DNA from: an uncultured Bacteroidales bacterium
GTDB lineage: Bacteria > Bacteroidota > Bacteroidia > Bacteroidales > P3
Direction of reading: 5' to 3'
DNA: 61,134 nt
Assembly: GCA_944320465.1 (NCBI GenBank)
Contig: CALUHO010000014.1
Span: 1-61,134 of the forward strand
Shown here: positions 37,951 through 47,493 of the stretch, piece by piece
Layout: each line of letters starts with the position of its first letter
Numbering within the stretch: position 1 is the stretch's first letter
The notes under the pieces: model-generated
Databases searched by the model: none
Told to the model about the DNA's origin: nothing
The model's input: the letters and a program-made list of their open reading frames with translations, nothing else
Program-made: the position numbers and the translations under genes

Positions 37951-40305
37951 ATGCACCGTTTCTTCTATAGGACTATAGCAATCGGCATCATGCTGTCGAT
38001 AGGAATCTGGATGTTTCCTGCAACGGCCCATGCCCAAACAGAAGAAGAAACATTTGCAATCTACCAGACAGATTCCAGCCGCTGGCTCGGAACTCAAGAT
38101 TTGAAATACAAAGGAGTCCGTCCTCGCATAGGTTTGGTCCTAAGCGGCGGCGGAGCCAAAGGCATTGCTCACGTAGGAGTAATCAAAGTGCTGGAAGAAC
38201 TGGGTATCCCGATTGACTACGTAGGTGGGACCAGTATGGGTTCCATTATCGGAGGTCTGTATGCATATGGATATACTGCCCAGGAGCTGGATTCCATCGT
38301 CACCCACGCAGATTGGGACATGCTGCTCAATGACAGGGCAGATTGGACGGATGTCTTCTACGCCAACAAAAACGAATACATGCTCCGCCTGCCTTTCGGC
38401 CTAGGAGAAGAATCAGGCACATCCATCGTGCCAGTAGGATTTCTAAAAGGCCAGCACATCAACAACCTCTTTTACACACTTACTTCCCAAGCATACAAAT
38501 CTAAGACTTTCAAAGAATTCAATATTCCCTTCTTTTGTGTCGGAGCCAATATCGTCAATGGTCAAGCTGTTTATTTAGACAGCGGCAATCTGGCCATAGC
38601 CATGCGAGCCAGCATGGCTGTACCCGGAATCTTCTCTCCTGTCAAAATCGACAGCATGGTCTTAGTCGATGGCGGTGTCCTGAACAACTTTCCTGTAGAC
38701 AAGATGCTGGAACAAGGTATCGACATCGTCATTGGTGTCGATGTGGGATTTTCATACGCCGGAGTAGACAATGTAAGCAACTTCATGGATGTGCTGGAAG
38801 AAGTCATCTTCATGGGATCCAAAAACCGGGTCATGGATAACCGGAAGGCATGCCGAGTCTTGATTCGACCCAATATGAAGGGATACACGACAACCAGCTT
38901 TTCCAAAGCCGATTCGCTGATAGCTCGGGGCGAAGCAGCGGCACGGCAGCCCGAGATTTACGCCCAACTCAAGCAATTGGCCGAAGAGTTGTCCAACTAT
39001 GAACCAGACTCGCCCGAGGAGAAAAAACCGTACCGACCGCCAGAAGCCATCTACATTTCCCAAATTGAATATAACGGGCTGAAGAAATACAATATCGGCT
39101 ATGTCAACCAATTCCTTCAAATAGAAGAAGGCAATTGGGTCAAACTGACGGATATTACCGACGGGATAGACCGTCTATATGGAAGCAGTGTATTCCGCTC
39201 TGTATCTTACGAGTTCAAGCAAGATACCAATCGACAAGATGCCACGATCCTGACAATTAATGTGGATGAAGCCCCTTCCAACACGTTCAACCTAGGGATA
39301 CGCTATGACAACACACGGGCGGCAGCCTTGCTTGCCGGGGTGGAATTCAGGAATCTGGGGTTCAGGAATTCGCTGCTCACTTTGGATGTGGAACTATCCA
39401 AGATGTCGTCAGCCAGTGTGGATTATACTGTAATGCCAGATTGGCGTCCCCGCAAAAACAAATACTCGGTCTGGCTTCCCAGCTTAGGAATCGGAGGTGA
39501 CTATTACCATATCAGCGGTTACCTCTACAGAAACCCTGAAGCTCCCAGCTCCCGGACATCGGAAATCCGATCAAACCTTTACCGGGTCCGTCTTTACGGC
39601 CAATCCAATTGGAAGCTGAACATCCTAGGAATAGGTATCGCCTATGAATACGGAGATAACGAAGAATGGATTTCATCGGCCATAGACAGGCAGGACGTGT
39701 TCAATAACGGATATGTCTACCCCTATTTCTACTATCGGCACAATAGTTTCAACCAGAAATATTACCCGACCCATGGTTCCAAGATGAACTTAGAAGTGGT
39801 CTTCCCTATCTTGGTCGGATCGGAACCCTCGCCTGGGATATCTTCCCACTTCTTTAGCGCATATTGGACGGCCGATTTTGCTATCCAAGCGGGGAAAAGG
39901 CTCACATTCTATCCGGGTTTCAGCCTGGGAACCATTTTGTTCCGAAGCGGGGCGAGAATCCCGCTCCAATACCAGTTCTTCCAAGGTGGCTGTTCTAACA
40001 TAGAAGGAGTCTACAACAGCATGCTTCCAGGTGTACAGTTCGGGCAATCCAGCGGTTATCAAATTGCCAATGTGCGTCTAACGGCACAAATCATGCTAAT
40101 CAAAAATCTTTACCTCAGTCTGCGCGGCGGGGTCGGAAAAGCCGAATACGAGATTATCGACATGATACGGGACTTCGACCATATAGTCTATGGCGGGAAC
40201 ATCGGTATCTCTTACAATACTCCTATCGGCCCTGTCGGACTCAGCTTCCAGACCTCCAATGTCCATAAGTTCAATCTGTTCTTGAATATCGGCTACTGGT
40301 TCTGA
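37951..40305 (+). CDS. Patatin-like phospholipase with POTRA and outer-membrane beta-barrel (PlpD/type Vd-like)
   Basis: 784 residues. Signal peptide (MHRFFYRTIAIGIMLSIGIW, cleavage after AHA), patatin domain at about residues 55-260 with oxyanion GGGAKG, nucleophile GTSMG and catalytic DGG (VDGGVLNNFP), a POTRA-like segment (AIYISQIEYNGLKKYN), and a BamA/surface-antigen barrel ending NIGYWF, whose aromatic C-terminus suits BAM insertion. The architecture suggests an outer-membrane phospholipase whose catalytic part is exposed or released; substrate unknown. ATG 37951 is used because upstream codons encode no signal sequence. Preceded by the eno terminator. Confidence 0.92.
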   Translation: MHRFFYRTIAIGIMLSIGIWMFPATAHAQTEEETFAIYQTDSSRWLGTQDLKYKGVRPRIGLVLSGGGAKGIAHVGVIKVLEELGIPIDYVGGTSMGSIIGGLYAYGYTAQELDSIVTHADWDMLLNDRADWTDVFYANKNEYMLRLPFGLGEESGTSIVPVGFLKGQHINNLFYTLTSQAYKSKTFKEFNIPFFCVGANIVNGQAVYLDSGNLAIAMRASMAVPGIFSPVKIDSMVLVDGGVLNNFPVDKMLEQGIDIVIGVDVGFSYAGVDNVSNFMDVLEEVIFMGSKNRVMDNRKACRVLIRPNMKGYTTTSFSKADSLIARGEAAARQPEIYAQLKQLAEELSNYEPDSPEEKKPYRPPEAIYISQIEYNGLKKYNIGYVNQFLQIEEGNWVKLTDITDGIDRLYGSSVFRSVSYEFKQDTNRQDATILTINVDEAPSNTFNLGIRYDNTRAAALLAGVEFRNLGFRNSLLTLDVELSKMSSASVDYTVMPDWRPRKNKYSVWLPSLGIGGDYYHISGYLYRNPEAPSSRTSEIRSNLYRVRLYGQSNWKLNILGIGIAYEYGDNEEWISSAIDRQDVFNNGYVYPYFYYRHNSFNQKYYPTHGSKMNLEVVFPILVGSEPSPGISSHFFSAYWTADFAIQAGKRLTFYPGFSLGTILFRSGARIPLQYQFFQGGCSNIEGVYNSMLPGVQFGQSSGYQIANVRLTAQIMLIKNLYLSLRGGVGKAEYEIIDMIRDFDHIVYGGNIGISYNTPIGPVGLSFQTSNVHKFNLFLNIGYWF

Positions 40306-40349
40306 TAAAATCGACCTCCGCGCTGCTGGAAAGAGTGGATAAACAAAGC

Positions 40350-41294
40350 TCAACCAGCATCTGTTCCGCTAAAAATAGCTCCCCCGCTGTCAGGCTTGGC
40401 TGGAATAATGCAGCTTCCCCGGCTTATCGAATACACAGCAAAACAACCGAATGCCCCATTAGAGATATTTCCACGGACATTGGATGGCGCCGCACTGTAA
40501 ACGGGAAATTCCGTAGATACCGCCTCGTTCACATCGGAGATGTATTGATTGTAAGCATCCGTGAAACTGTACAAGATCATGGTGACGCTATCGCCTTCTT
40601 TCAAAGCGGGAACCCGGGTACTGTCGGATGGTTCATCGGCAAAAAAGTAAATTGTAAGTCCCTGCATGTAAAGACCGGAAGTGAAAATATCCGGGAAACA
40701 AAAAATATCTGTAATCGTATCAAAATACATGCGGCCGTTCAAGGCGAAACTGAAACCGTAATTCTCCTTGGTGGGCGGATCCTGGGCATAAATCCGGATA
40801 TTCCAGCCTAAACGGGATGGATTAGCGCTATAGAAAGGCGGCAGCCCCATTCCGTACAAAGGGGAAACCGAGTCAATGGGAGGAATATCCGGCATCCTGC
40901 TCTCGGCTTCGTACAGTTCCGTTTGCCCATCGCCATTTGCATCCACTTCTATATGAAGCCGATAATTCTCTCCTATTTTCCCATACACATCCGGAGCTGT
41001 CCGATACCAACCCGGCATAGTATCATCCTCGACATAATCTATCCGGGAACCATCTTCCCTTTGCACATATACCAGTGCCCCCGAAATTGTCGTCTTGTCC
41101 ACCTCCGGGTCGTAATAATCACACGAACGGTTCAGCTTGACAACATGCGAAGCAGTATCCGTTGTCAACTTGGCATCGACCACCAGAATCGAATCCATGG
41201 TACCCAAGTCCACATGGATAATTTCCGTACAAGCTGCTCCAAAAAATAAAAATACGGCTATTCCGGCAAATGAACCGAACCTCCACCGAATCAT
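40350..41294 (-). CDS. DUF4249 outer-membrane lipoprotein
   Basis: 314 residues. A lipoprotein signal (MIRWRFGSFAGIAVFLFFG, then AAC with Cys22) is followed by TEIIHVDLGTMDSILVVDAKLTTDTASHVVKL, which is typical of DUF4249 proteins of Bacteroidota. No enzymatic motif. These proteins are regularly encoded beside a TonB-dependent receptor, as here (78 bp downstream of it), and probably act as a surface partner in uptake. The ATG at 41294 gives the lipoprotein signal; upstream in-frame codons do not. Confidence 0.88.
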   Translation of the reverse strand: MIRWRFGSFAGIAVFLFFGAACTEIIHVDLGTMDSILVVDAKLTTDTASHVVKLNRSCDYYDPEVDKTTISGALVYVQREDGSRIDYVEDDTMPGWYRTAPDVYGKIGENYRLHIEVDANGDGQTELYEAESRMPDIPPIDSVSPLYGMGLPPFYSANPSRLGWNIRIYAQDPPTKENYGFSFALNGRMYFDTITDIFCFPDIFTSGLYMQGLTIYFFADEPSDSTRVPALKEGDSVTMILYSFTDAYNQYISDVNEAVSTEFPVYSAAPSNVRGNISNGAFGCFAVYSISRGSCIIPAKPDSGGAIFSGTDAG

Positions 41295-41372
41295 CCTTGG
41301 ACAAAGGCCTTTACAACCATGTATCGGATTGCTTGCCTTGCGACAAAAAATTCTTCCAACGCGATGCATGGT

Positions 41373-43733
41373 TCAGAAATTAAGATTAAAAGTGACAAAA
41401 GGCACAACGGAAAACAAATATATCTTGACAGCATACGACTGCGTTGGATCATCCGAATCCTGATAAAAGGACACCGACCAAGGATTCTTGCGGCCGTAAG
41501 CGTTATACAAGCCAGCGGAAAGACTCCAGCGGTACGGTTTTCCATTATCAGGCTTAGATTTGAACGTATAGGACACATCCAGCCGATGGTAATTCTCCAT
41601 CCTGCCAGAATTCCTTTTTCCATAAATAGGAATAAACTGTCCATCAATCACAGCCTTGCCAATGGGATACGTAGTGGGTTGTCCCGAATAAAACATCCAA
41701 TTGAGAGACACACTATGGCGAGGATGCGGGTCTATATTGAGCAAGATGTTGACTGCATGGGGTCGATCGTAAGGAGACGGATAGGCTTCGCCATCGTTCA
41801 CCTGGTCTATGACACGCATGGAACGGGAAAATGTATAGCTCGCAGAACCGTTTATGATTCCTCTGTTCTTCTTCAGATAAAACTCGACCCCATAAGCCCA
41901 GCCCCGCCCCATCCTGAGTTCCCCATAAAGATCCGCATTCAGCAAGACATTAGAATGATCTTTGAAATCAATCACATTGTGCAGGAACTTATAATAGGCT
42001 TCGACCGATAGTTCCCACTCCTTGCCAAGAAATGATTTGGATAGCCCAAGGGCCAGCATGTCGGCGGACTGCGGCTTGACAAAAGGATTGGCTGGAAACC
42101 AGATATCCAAAGGGTTGCCCGAAGTAGAATTGGTCGCAAGCTGGGAATATTGAGCCGTACGGGTATAGTTGAACTTCAGGCTTATGTCGTGATTGAACAG
42201 ATACGATATCCCGACCCGAGGTTCCAAGTTCCAATAGGTATGATAGAACGAACGACCCTCGCGATATTCCCGCTCTGTCCGGTTGTATGAGGCATCGAAG
42301 AGAGACACTGAATCCGGACCTCGGTTGGAAAACGTGCTCAGACGCAAACCGTATTTTATCAGCAAGCGTTTGCCGATATATTGGTTATTACCAATATATA
42401 AGCCACTCTCCAAAGCATGGTAATGATCCTGGTTGAAACGGTAATTGTAATTGGAATCCACAAAACCGATAGCCTCGTACATGTTTACTGTCAAATCGCC
42501 CGGCTGGTAGATATGGTAACGCAAATCAAAACCAAAACGCAACTCGTGGTTCTCCGGGCTGAAAGTCCAGTCCATCTTGCCAACGTAATCGGTAATCCGG
42601 GTCTTCCAGACAAAATCATACCCTTCCGTATTCTGCTGAGCATAACTCAGGTAATCGCTTAAATGAACATTGGCATTCATCACGAAACGATTAGAGAAAA
42701 GATGAGTCCATGTCAGGCTAAGCATGGAATTACCATAATCCAAACCTATGTCCATCGATTCCAAGCCAAAACGATCCCGTCCAAAATACCCCGAAAGGGA
42801 AAGCTTGTCCCGATTGTTTGCAAATTTATGCACTACTTTGGCATTGAAATCGTAAAAACCCAGCCGTGTCCCCTTCATGCCGGCCAAGGGCAAAAAAAGA
42901 TCGAAATACGTGGCACGTGCAGCAGCCAGAAAGGAAGTACGTCCTTTCCATATCGGGCCGTTGACAGTGGCTTTGGCCACCAAAAAACCTATGCTGGCAT
43001 CCAAATGGTAATTTCGGAAGTCTCCTTCCTTCATCGTCACATCGATAACCGAAGCCAAACGCCCTCCATAAGAAATCGGGATATCCCCTTTGTAAATCTG
43101 AGCCAATCCGACAACATCGTTATTGAATACAGAAAAAAAGCCGCAAGTATGAGTGGGGTTATACAAAGTAGCCTGATCCAGGATAATCGCATTCTGATCC
43201 AAGCCTCCGCCTCTCACGCTGAAACCGGAACTGGTTTCGGTGGACATCAGCACGCCTGGCAATAACTGCACGGCCTTGATGATATCCGGCTCGCCTAACA
43301 AAGCCGGAATTTTCTGAACCATTTCAGAAGTAATGCTGACCATGCCGATCGTATTCTGCGATTCCCGGCTCGCCCGGCTGCCTTTCACTTCGATTCCATC
43401 CAGCAAAACGGCATCTGTCTGGAGAAAGAAATTCCGAGTCTGGTCTTTATCTATTTGCAAGGAGATTTCAATAGGTGCATAACCGAGACTGCTGATTTCC
43501 AACCTATATTCACCCGACGGAACAGTTAATTCATAAAAACCATCCACATTGGCCGTTGTCCCCTTCTGCAGAGCTGGTATCCAAATAGCCGCATCGATGA
43601 CAGCTTCACGGCTTTGCTTGTCTTGTACCCTTCCTGACAGCCTACAAGGGACCTGGGCCTGCAAGAAAACCTGCAAGAGCAGCAGGAATGAAAGTGTCGC
43701 CACGGCTCTCAAGCCATGAAAAGGAACGCACAT
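41373..43733 (-). CDS. TonB-dependent receptor with carboxypeptidase-regulatory-like N-terminal domain
   Basis: 786 residues. Signal peptide (MCVPFHGLRAVATLSFLLLL), an N-terminal beta-sandwich with GRVQDKQSREAVIDAAIWI and DGFYELTVPSGEYRLEISSLGY at about residues 30-110, a plug domain (PALLGEPDIIKAVQLLPGVLMSTETSSGFSVRGGGLDQN) and a 22-strand-type outer-membrane barrel ending in NLNF. It imports an unknown ligand using TonB energy. It is not SusC-like: shorter, and paired with DUF4249 rather than SusD. A GTG one codon upstream (43736) is possible. Confidence 0.93.
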   Translation of the reverse strand: MCVPFHGLRAVATLSFLLLLQVFLQAQVPCRLSGRVQDKQSREAVIDAAIWIPALQKGTTANVDGFYELTVPSGEYRLEISSLGYAPIEISLQIDKDQTRNFFLQTDAVLLDGIEVKGSRASRESQNTIGMVSITSEMVQKIPALLGEPDIIKAVQLLPGVLMSTETSSGFSVRGGGLDQNAIILDQATLYNPTHTCGFFSVFNNDVVGLAQIYKGDIPISYGGRLASVIDVTMKEGDFRNYHLDASIGFLVAKATVNGPIWKGRTSFLAAARATYFDLFLPLAGMKGTRLGFYDFNAKVVHKFANNRDKLSLSGYFGRDRFGLESMDIGLDYGNSMLSLTWTHLFSNRFVMNANVHLSDYLSYAQQNTEGYDFVWKTRITDYVGKMDWTFSPENHELRFGFDLRYHIYQPGDLTVNMYEAIGFVDSNYNYRFNQDHYHALESGLYIGNNQYIGKRLLIKYGLRLSTFSNRGPDSVSLFDASYNRTEREYREGRSFYHTYWNLEPRVGISYLFNHDISLKFNYTRTAQYSQLATNSTSGNPLDIWFPANPFVKPQSADMLALGLSKSFLGKEWELSVEAYYKFLHNVIDFKDHSNVLLNADLYGELRMGRGWAYGVEFYLKKNRGIINGSASYTFSRSMRVIDQVNDGEAYPSPYDRPHAVNILLNIDPHPRHSVSLNWMFYSGQPTTYPIGKAVIDGQFIPIYGKRNSGRMENYHRLDVSYTFKSKPDNGKPYRWSLSAGLYNAYGRKNPWSVSFYQDSDDPTQSYAVKIYLFSVVPFVTFNLNF

Positions 43734-43887
43734 CACGAATTTCTTGAATCAGATCCGGCCATTAATTTCCTCGGCTTGCATCCTAACGACCAGCCCTTTT
43801 TAAAAGGCGAAGATAAGGAAAAAAAATACATATCCTGCACAAAACGCATCCCTTCCCGATGAACTTGCCAACGAAATATGAACATGA

Positions 43888-43919
43888 TTTGTATGAACCG
43901 CCCTTTTACGTTAAATTTG
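43888..43919 (+). promoter_or_regulatory. Consensus Bacteroidota promoter of holB
   Basis: TTTG (43888-43891), exactly 20 bp, then TAAATTTG (43912-43919): both boxes match the consensus. Transcription would start near 43926, leaving a leader of about 19 bases before the ATG at 43945. It probably drives holB-ricT-gldH and maybe the PBP gene. Confidence 0.85.
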
Positions 43920-43944
43920 CAGGTTTATGCAATAAAACATAACC

Positions 43945-45138
43945 ATGTTCCGGGATATTGTCGGCAGGAAAAACTTGATAGAGCAGCTGATTTCCGCAGT
44001 CCAGGCGGGAAGGATTCCTCATGCCCAGCTCTTTTGGGGTCCGGAAGGCGACCAAAAACTGGCACTAGCTCTGGCTTATGCCCAATATATCAATTGCCGC
44101 CATAAACTCTATGCAACCGATGGACACGACTTGAACGGGCTTTCCTCGGATGCTTGCGGAAAATGTCCTTCCTGCATCAAATTCCAAAGATTAGTCCACC
44201 CGGATCTGCACTTTGTCTACCCCAACAATATAAACGGCGGGACAATAAAAAAAGACAGCCAAAGCTTAGATTATATAGAACAATGGCGCAAACTCTGCCT
44301 ATCTACCGGCGCCGAATTCAGTTATAACGAATGGGTTGAAACGATGGGCATCGGCAATCGCCAAGCCATCATCAACGTGCGGGACTGTTCACAAATACTG
44401 CAAGACTTAAGCCTCAAATCGTCCGAGGCTGATTTCCGGGTCATTGTCATCTGGCTCATTGAAAAACTCAGTCCCTCCACAGCTTCTACATTGCTTAAAA
44501 CCCTGGAAGAGCCTGAACCGCAAACAGTTTTCTTGCTTGTATCCGAAAAAACCGACCAAATCCTGCCCACCATCCTGAGCCGCCTGCAAATGGTCAAGGT
44601 TCCAAAAGTGGAAACTCCCGACTTGGAGAAATATCTGGAAAAGTCAGGTTGCGATCCCCAAGATTCCGTACTGGTGGCATCCCGAAGCCAAGGCAGCTTG
44701 ATTGAAGCACGTCTACAGTTGGAAAACAACGAAATGCGACAGAACTTTCACCGAAGTTTTGCCGATTGGATGCGGATGTGCTTCCGTCTGGACATTGCCG
44801 CCATACAATCTTTCAGCGAGCGGATGGGGACGATGGGTCGAGAACAGTTGAAATTCTTTCTTGAAAACTGCATGGATGAGCTGCAAGGCTGCCTGATGAC
44901 GAACAACCGATGCACCCAATGGCTGAATGCCAGCGAAGAAGAACGTTCTTTCTGGAAGAATTTCTCCGCTTACGTGTCGAACCAGAACATACAGCAATAT
45001 TATACATTGTTCAACCAAGCCATCTTCTTAGTGGGACGAAACATTTACGCTCCGGCTTTGCTCACGGACATGAGCCTGGAATTATGCCGGATCATAGCGG
45101 CCGCCAATAAAGAACTCAAAAGGAAGAACACGCGCTAA
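43945..45138 (+). CDS. holB: DNA polymerase III delta' subunit
   Basis: 397 residues. The clamp-loader subunit that completes the pentamer with gamma/tau and delta. FRDIVGRKNLIEQLISAVQAGRIPHAQLFWGPEGDQKLALALAYA corresponds to the AAA+ core with a degenerate P-loop, as expected for delta'. A zinc cluster (CGKCPSC) and the sensor segment TLLKTLEEPEPQTVFLLVSEKTDQILPTILSRLQ follow. Its partner dnaX is at 5867-7677. ricT starts 29 bp downstream. Confidence 0.93.
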   Translation: MFRDIVGRKNLIEQLISAVQAGRIPHAQLFWGPEGDQKLALALAYAQYINCRHKLYATDGHDLNGLSSDACGKCPSCIKFQRLVHPDLHFVYPNNINGGTIKKDSQSLDYIEQWRKLCLSTGAEFSYNEWVETMGIGNRQAIINVRDCSQILQDLSLKSSEADFRVIVIWLIEKLSPSTASTLLKTLEEPEPQTVFLLVSEKTDQILPTILSRLQMVKVPKVETPDLEKYLEKSGCDPQDSVLVASRSQGSLIEARLQLENNEMRQNFHRSFADWMRMCFRLDIAAIQSFSERMGTMGREQLKFFLENCMDELQGCLMTNNRCTQWLNASEEERSFWKNFSAYVSNQNIQQYYTLFNQAIFLVGRNIYAPALLTDMSLELCRIIAAANKELKRKNTR

Positions 45139-45167
45139 GGATTTGGCATCGCAAAGTATTATAAAAC

Positions 45168-46805
45168 ATGAATCAAGAAAATATAAGCCCCCAAGGGAAT
45201 AACGACCAAGAAGGATTGACCGTGGAAGGAAGCCTTTCCATCCACATCGAAGAAGAGAATATCACAGAACAAAGTTCTCCTTCCGAAAAGAACCCGACCA
45301 TCCGCCATGCAAGCATCGCTATTGACAAAGATGAACTGCCACGATGCCCAGACATTCCTGATGTAGAGGATTTTGACGAAGACGAAATCTTCTGCCGCAT
45401 GGCCACTGACGAGAATATCTTTAACAACCGCGGTTTATCGCATGCCCCGAAACTGGAAGAAAACAGTGAAGCACGTTACCGCCAAATGGGACGCTGCGCC
45501 CAGATGCACAGTTACGAATGGAGCAAGCTTTTCCCGTGCATGAACGCCCAAAGCGAATTCCCCATCGTGCAAGTGCGTTTCAAGAATACCCACAAGGATT
45601 TTTACAGATTGCCTGAGAACGAAGACCCGAAGAATTTCCAGACAGGCGACATTGTGACCGTGGAAAGTGCCAACGGCCACGATACAGGTATCATCTGCCT
45701 CCGAGGAGAATTAGTCCGCCTCCAACTTAAAAAGAAAGGCATCGACCCTGACAGCCCAGCCATCCGCAAGGTTTACCGCAAAGCCCGGCAAAACGATGTG
45801 GACAAATGGATTGAAACCATCCAAGCTGAGAAAGAAATGCAACGCAGGGCGAGGATTCTCGCTGCCCAGCTCGGTTTGAGCATGAAAATAAACAACGTAG
45901 AAATACAGGGAGACTTCACTAAAGCTATCTTCTACTATACTGCCGACGATCGTGTGGATTTTCGGCAACTGATCAAGCTGTATGCGGAAGAATTCAAGCT
46001 CAGGATTGAAATGCGACAGATTGGCGCCCGCCAGGAATCAGGCATTTTAGGAGGAATCGGGTCTTGCGGCCGGGAACTCTGCTGTGTTTCTTTCCTGCAC
46101 AATTTCACTTCCGTGGGTACTCACACTGCCCGGGTGCAGCAAGTGTCCTTAAACCCTCAAAAATTAGCCGGTCAATGCAGCAAACTCAAATGCTGCCTCA
46201 ATTTTGAATACGATGTCTACATGGATGCACTCAAGGCCATGCCGGATTCCAAAATCCTACTCAAGACCGAAAAAGGAGATGCCCATTGCGTCAAAATGGA
46301 TCCATTGAAACGGACAATGACTTTCGCCTATAACGAAAATCCGGGAATCTATAACGAACTGTCGGTTGAGAAAGTATTGGAGATTATCGAAAAGAACAAA
46401 GCCGGCAATCTTGTCCCCAACCTGGACGACTTCACCAAGGCGAAATCCGCACCTGCCGAACCACTTCCGGAATTCCAGCAAGTGGTTGGGCAAGATGACT
46501 TGACCCGCTTTGACAAACCCAAAGAAAACCGCAAACAGAATAAGGACAATAACCGAAGCAACAAGAAAAAGGCCGCACAAAATCAATCCCGGCAGCCGGG
46601 CAGGCATGGTGAACGAAACGATGCGACCCGAAACAGTCCTGTTGGCCGGGTCCGGCCTCCGCAAGAGGCAAAAGGGATGCAAGGCGAAGCTGAAAAAAAT
46701 GCCCCGGCTCCTCCGCAGAACAACCTCCGTCATCAGAACCAGAACGGGCATCGACCGCCTCGTCCCTTGCAAAAGCCTATCCTGAAACCAAAAGGCGATT
46801 CATAA
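45168..46805 (+). CDS. ricT: PSP1-domain protein RicT (YaaT) family
   Basis: 545 residues. The central PSP1 domain (about residues 140-370) contains the Cys-rich core GIGSCGRELCCVSFL and CSKLKCCLNFEYDVYM. In Bacillus the RicT protein (YaaT) forms a complex with YlbF and YmcA that binds Fe-S clusters and affects RNA maturation; the role in Bacteroidota is untested as far as I know. An acidic N-terminal region of about 100 residues and a low-complexity Asn/Lys/Pro/Gln-rich tail (from about 440) flank the domain. Its place beside holB and gldH is familiar from the phylum. Confidence 0.9.
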   Translation: MNQENISPQGNNDQEGLTVEGSLSIHIEEENITEQSSPSEKNPTIRHASIAIDKDELPRCPDIPDVEDFDEDEIFCRMATDENIFNNRGLSHAPKLEENSEARYRQMGRCAQMHSYEWSKLFPCMNAQSEFPIVQVRFKNTHKDFYRLPENEDPKNFQTGDIVTVESANGHDTGIICLRGELVRLQLKKKGIDPDSPAIRKVYRKARQNDVDKWIETIQAEKEMQRRARILAAQLGLSMKINNVEIQGDFTKAIFYYTADDRVDFRQLIKLYAEEFKLRIEMRQIGARQESGILGGIGSCGRELCCVSFLHNFTSVGTHTARVQQVSLNPQKLAGQCSKLKCCLNFEYDVYMDALKAMPDSKILLKTEKGDAHCVKMDPLKRTMTFAYNENPGIYNELSVEKVLEIIEKNKAGNLVPNLDDFTKAKSAPAEPLPEFQQVVGQDDLTRFDKPKENRKQNKDNNRSNKKKAAQNQSRQPGRHGERNDATRNSPVGRVRPPQEAKGMQGEAEKNAPAPPQNNLRHQNQNGHRPPRPLQKPILKPKGDS

Positions 46806-46874
46806 AGACAGGGACGGCGATGCTTGGCTCCGCCATAAATCCTGCCAGCTCAAATTTTGAATGCACCTACGAAA

Positions 46875-47366
46875 ATGAAGGGAACAAACAGATTCAAACG
46901 AAATTGGAAGAAAAGCCTGAGAATCTTCTTCCTGGCAGGCATGCTCGGATTGGCGGCTTGCAGCCGAGGAGTCATACTGAACAAAACCTGCCATGCTCCA
47001 CAAGGCGCTTGGTCCTATAAGGATCCTATAGTTTTTGAATGCTATGTAGAAGACACCACTATAGAATACGATGCAATATTCAGCATCAAACACAGGGACG
47101 ACTATCGGTGGAGCAATGCCTTCTTCCTAATCACCACAGTCTTTCCTGACATGGAAACCCGGGTCGATACATTGGAATGCTTATTGGCAAACCGATCAGG
47201 CAAATGGATTGGGCATAGATATGGAAAATACCATGGCATCAGATTCTTATACAAGCAGGGAATCCGATTTCCGCAAAACGGTGAATACCGTTTCGAAGTC
47301 CGCCATGCCATGCGGGAAGATTTGTATGAAATCCTGACAGTAGGGATGAAAATAAGCCCTCATTGA
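46875..47366 (+). CDS. gldH: Gliding motility lipoprotein GldH
   Basis: 163 residues. Lipoprotein signal with lipobox LAAC (Cys29). The body has NKTCHAPQGAWSYKDPIVFECYVEDTT and ends with YRFEVRHAMREDLYEILTVGMKI, the GldH pattern. In gliding Flavobacteria GldH is required for motility; in non-gliding Bacteroidales it persists, presumably with the type IX secretion system, consistent with the T9SS cargo at 3980-5188. ATG 46875 is chosen because it begins directly before the basic signal start. PBP1A follows after 127 bp. Confidence 0.88.
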   Translation: MKGTNRFKRNWKKSLRIFFLAGMLGLAACSRGVILNKTCHAPQGAWSYKDPIVFECYVEDTTIEYDAIFSIKHRDDYRWSNAFFLITTVFPDMETRVDTLECLLANRSGKWIGHRYGKYHGIRFLYKQGIRFPQNGEYRFEVRHAMREDLYEILTVGMKISPH

Positions 47367-47493
47367 CACGTCCGTTCCTAAACCTTGCATCCGTATTCCA
47401 ATCCCGGACATTCCGACAGTGATGCCTTCCCTTTGAAATAAATGACGAACGACATTCCAGTAAACATAACAAACATTTCCAAACATACAATTC

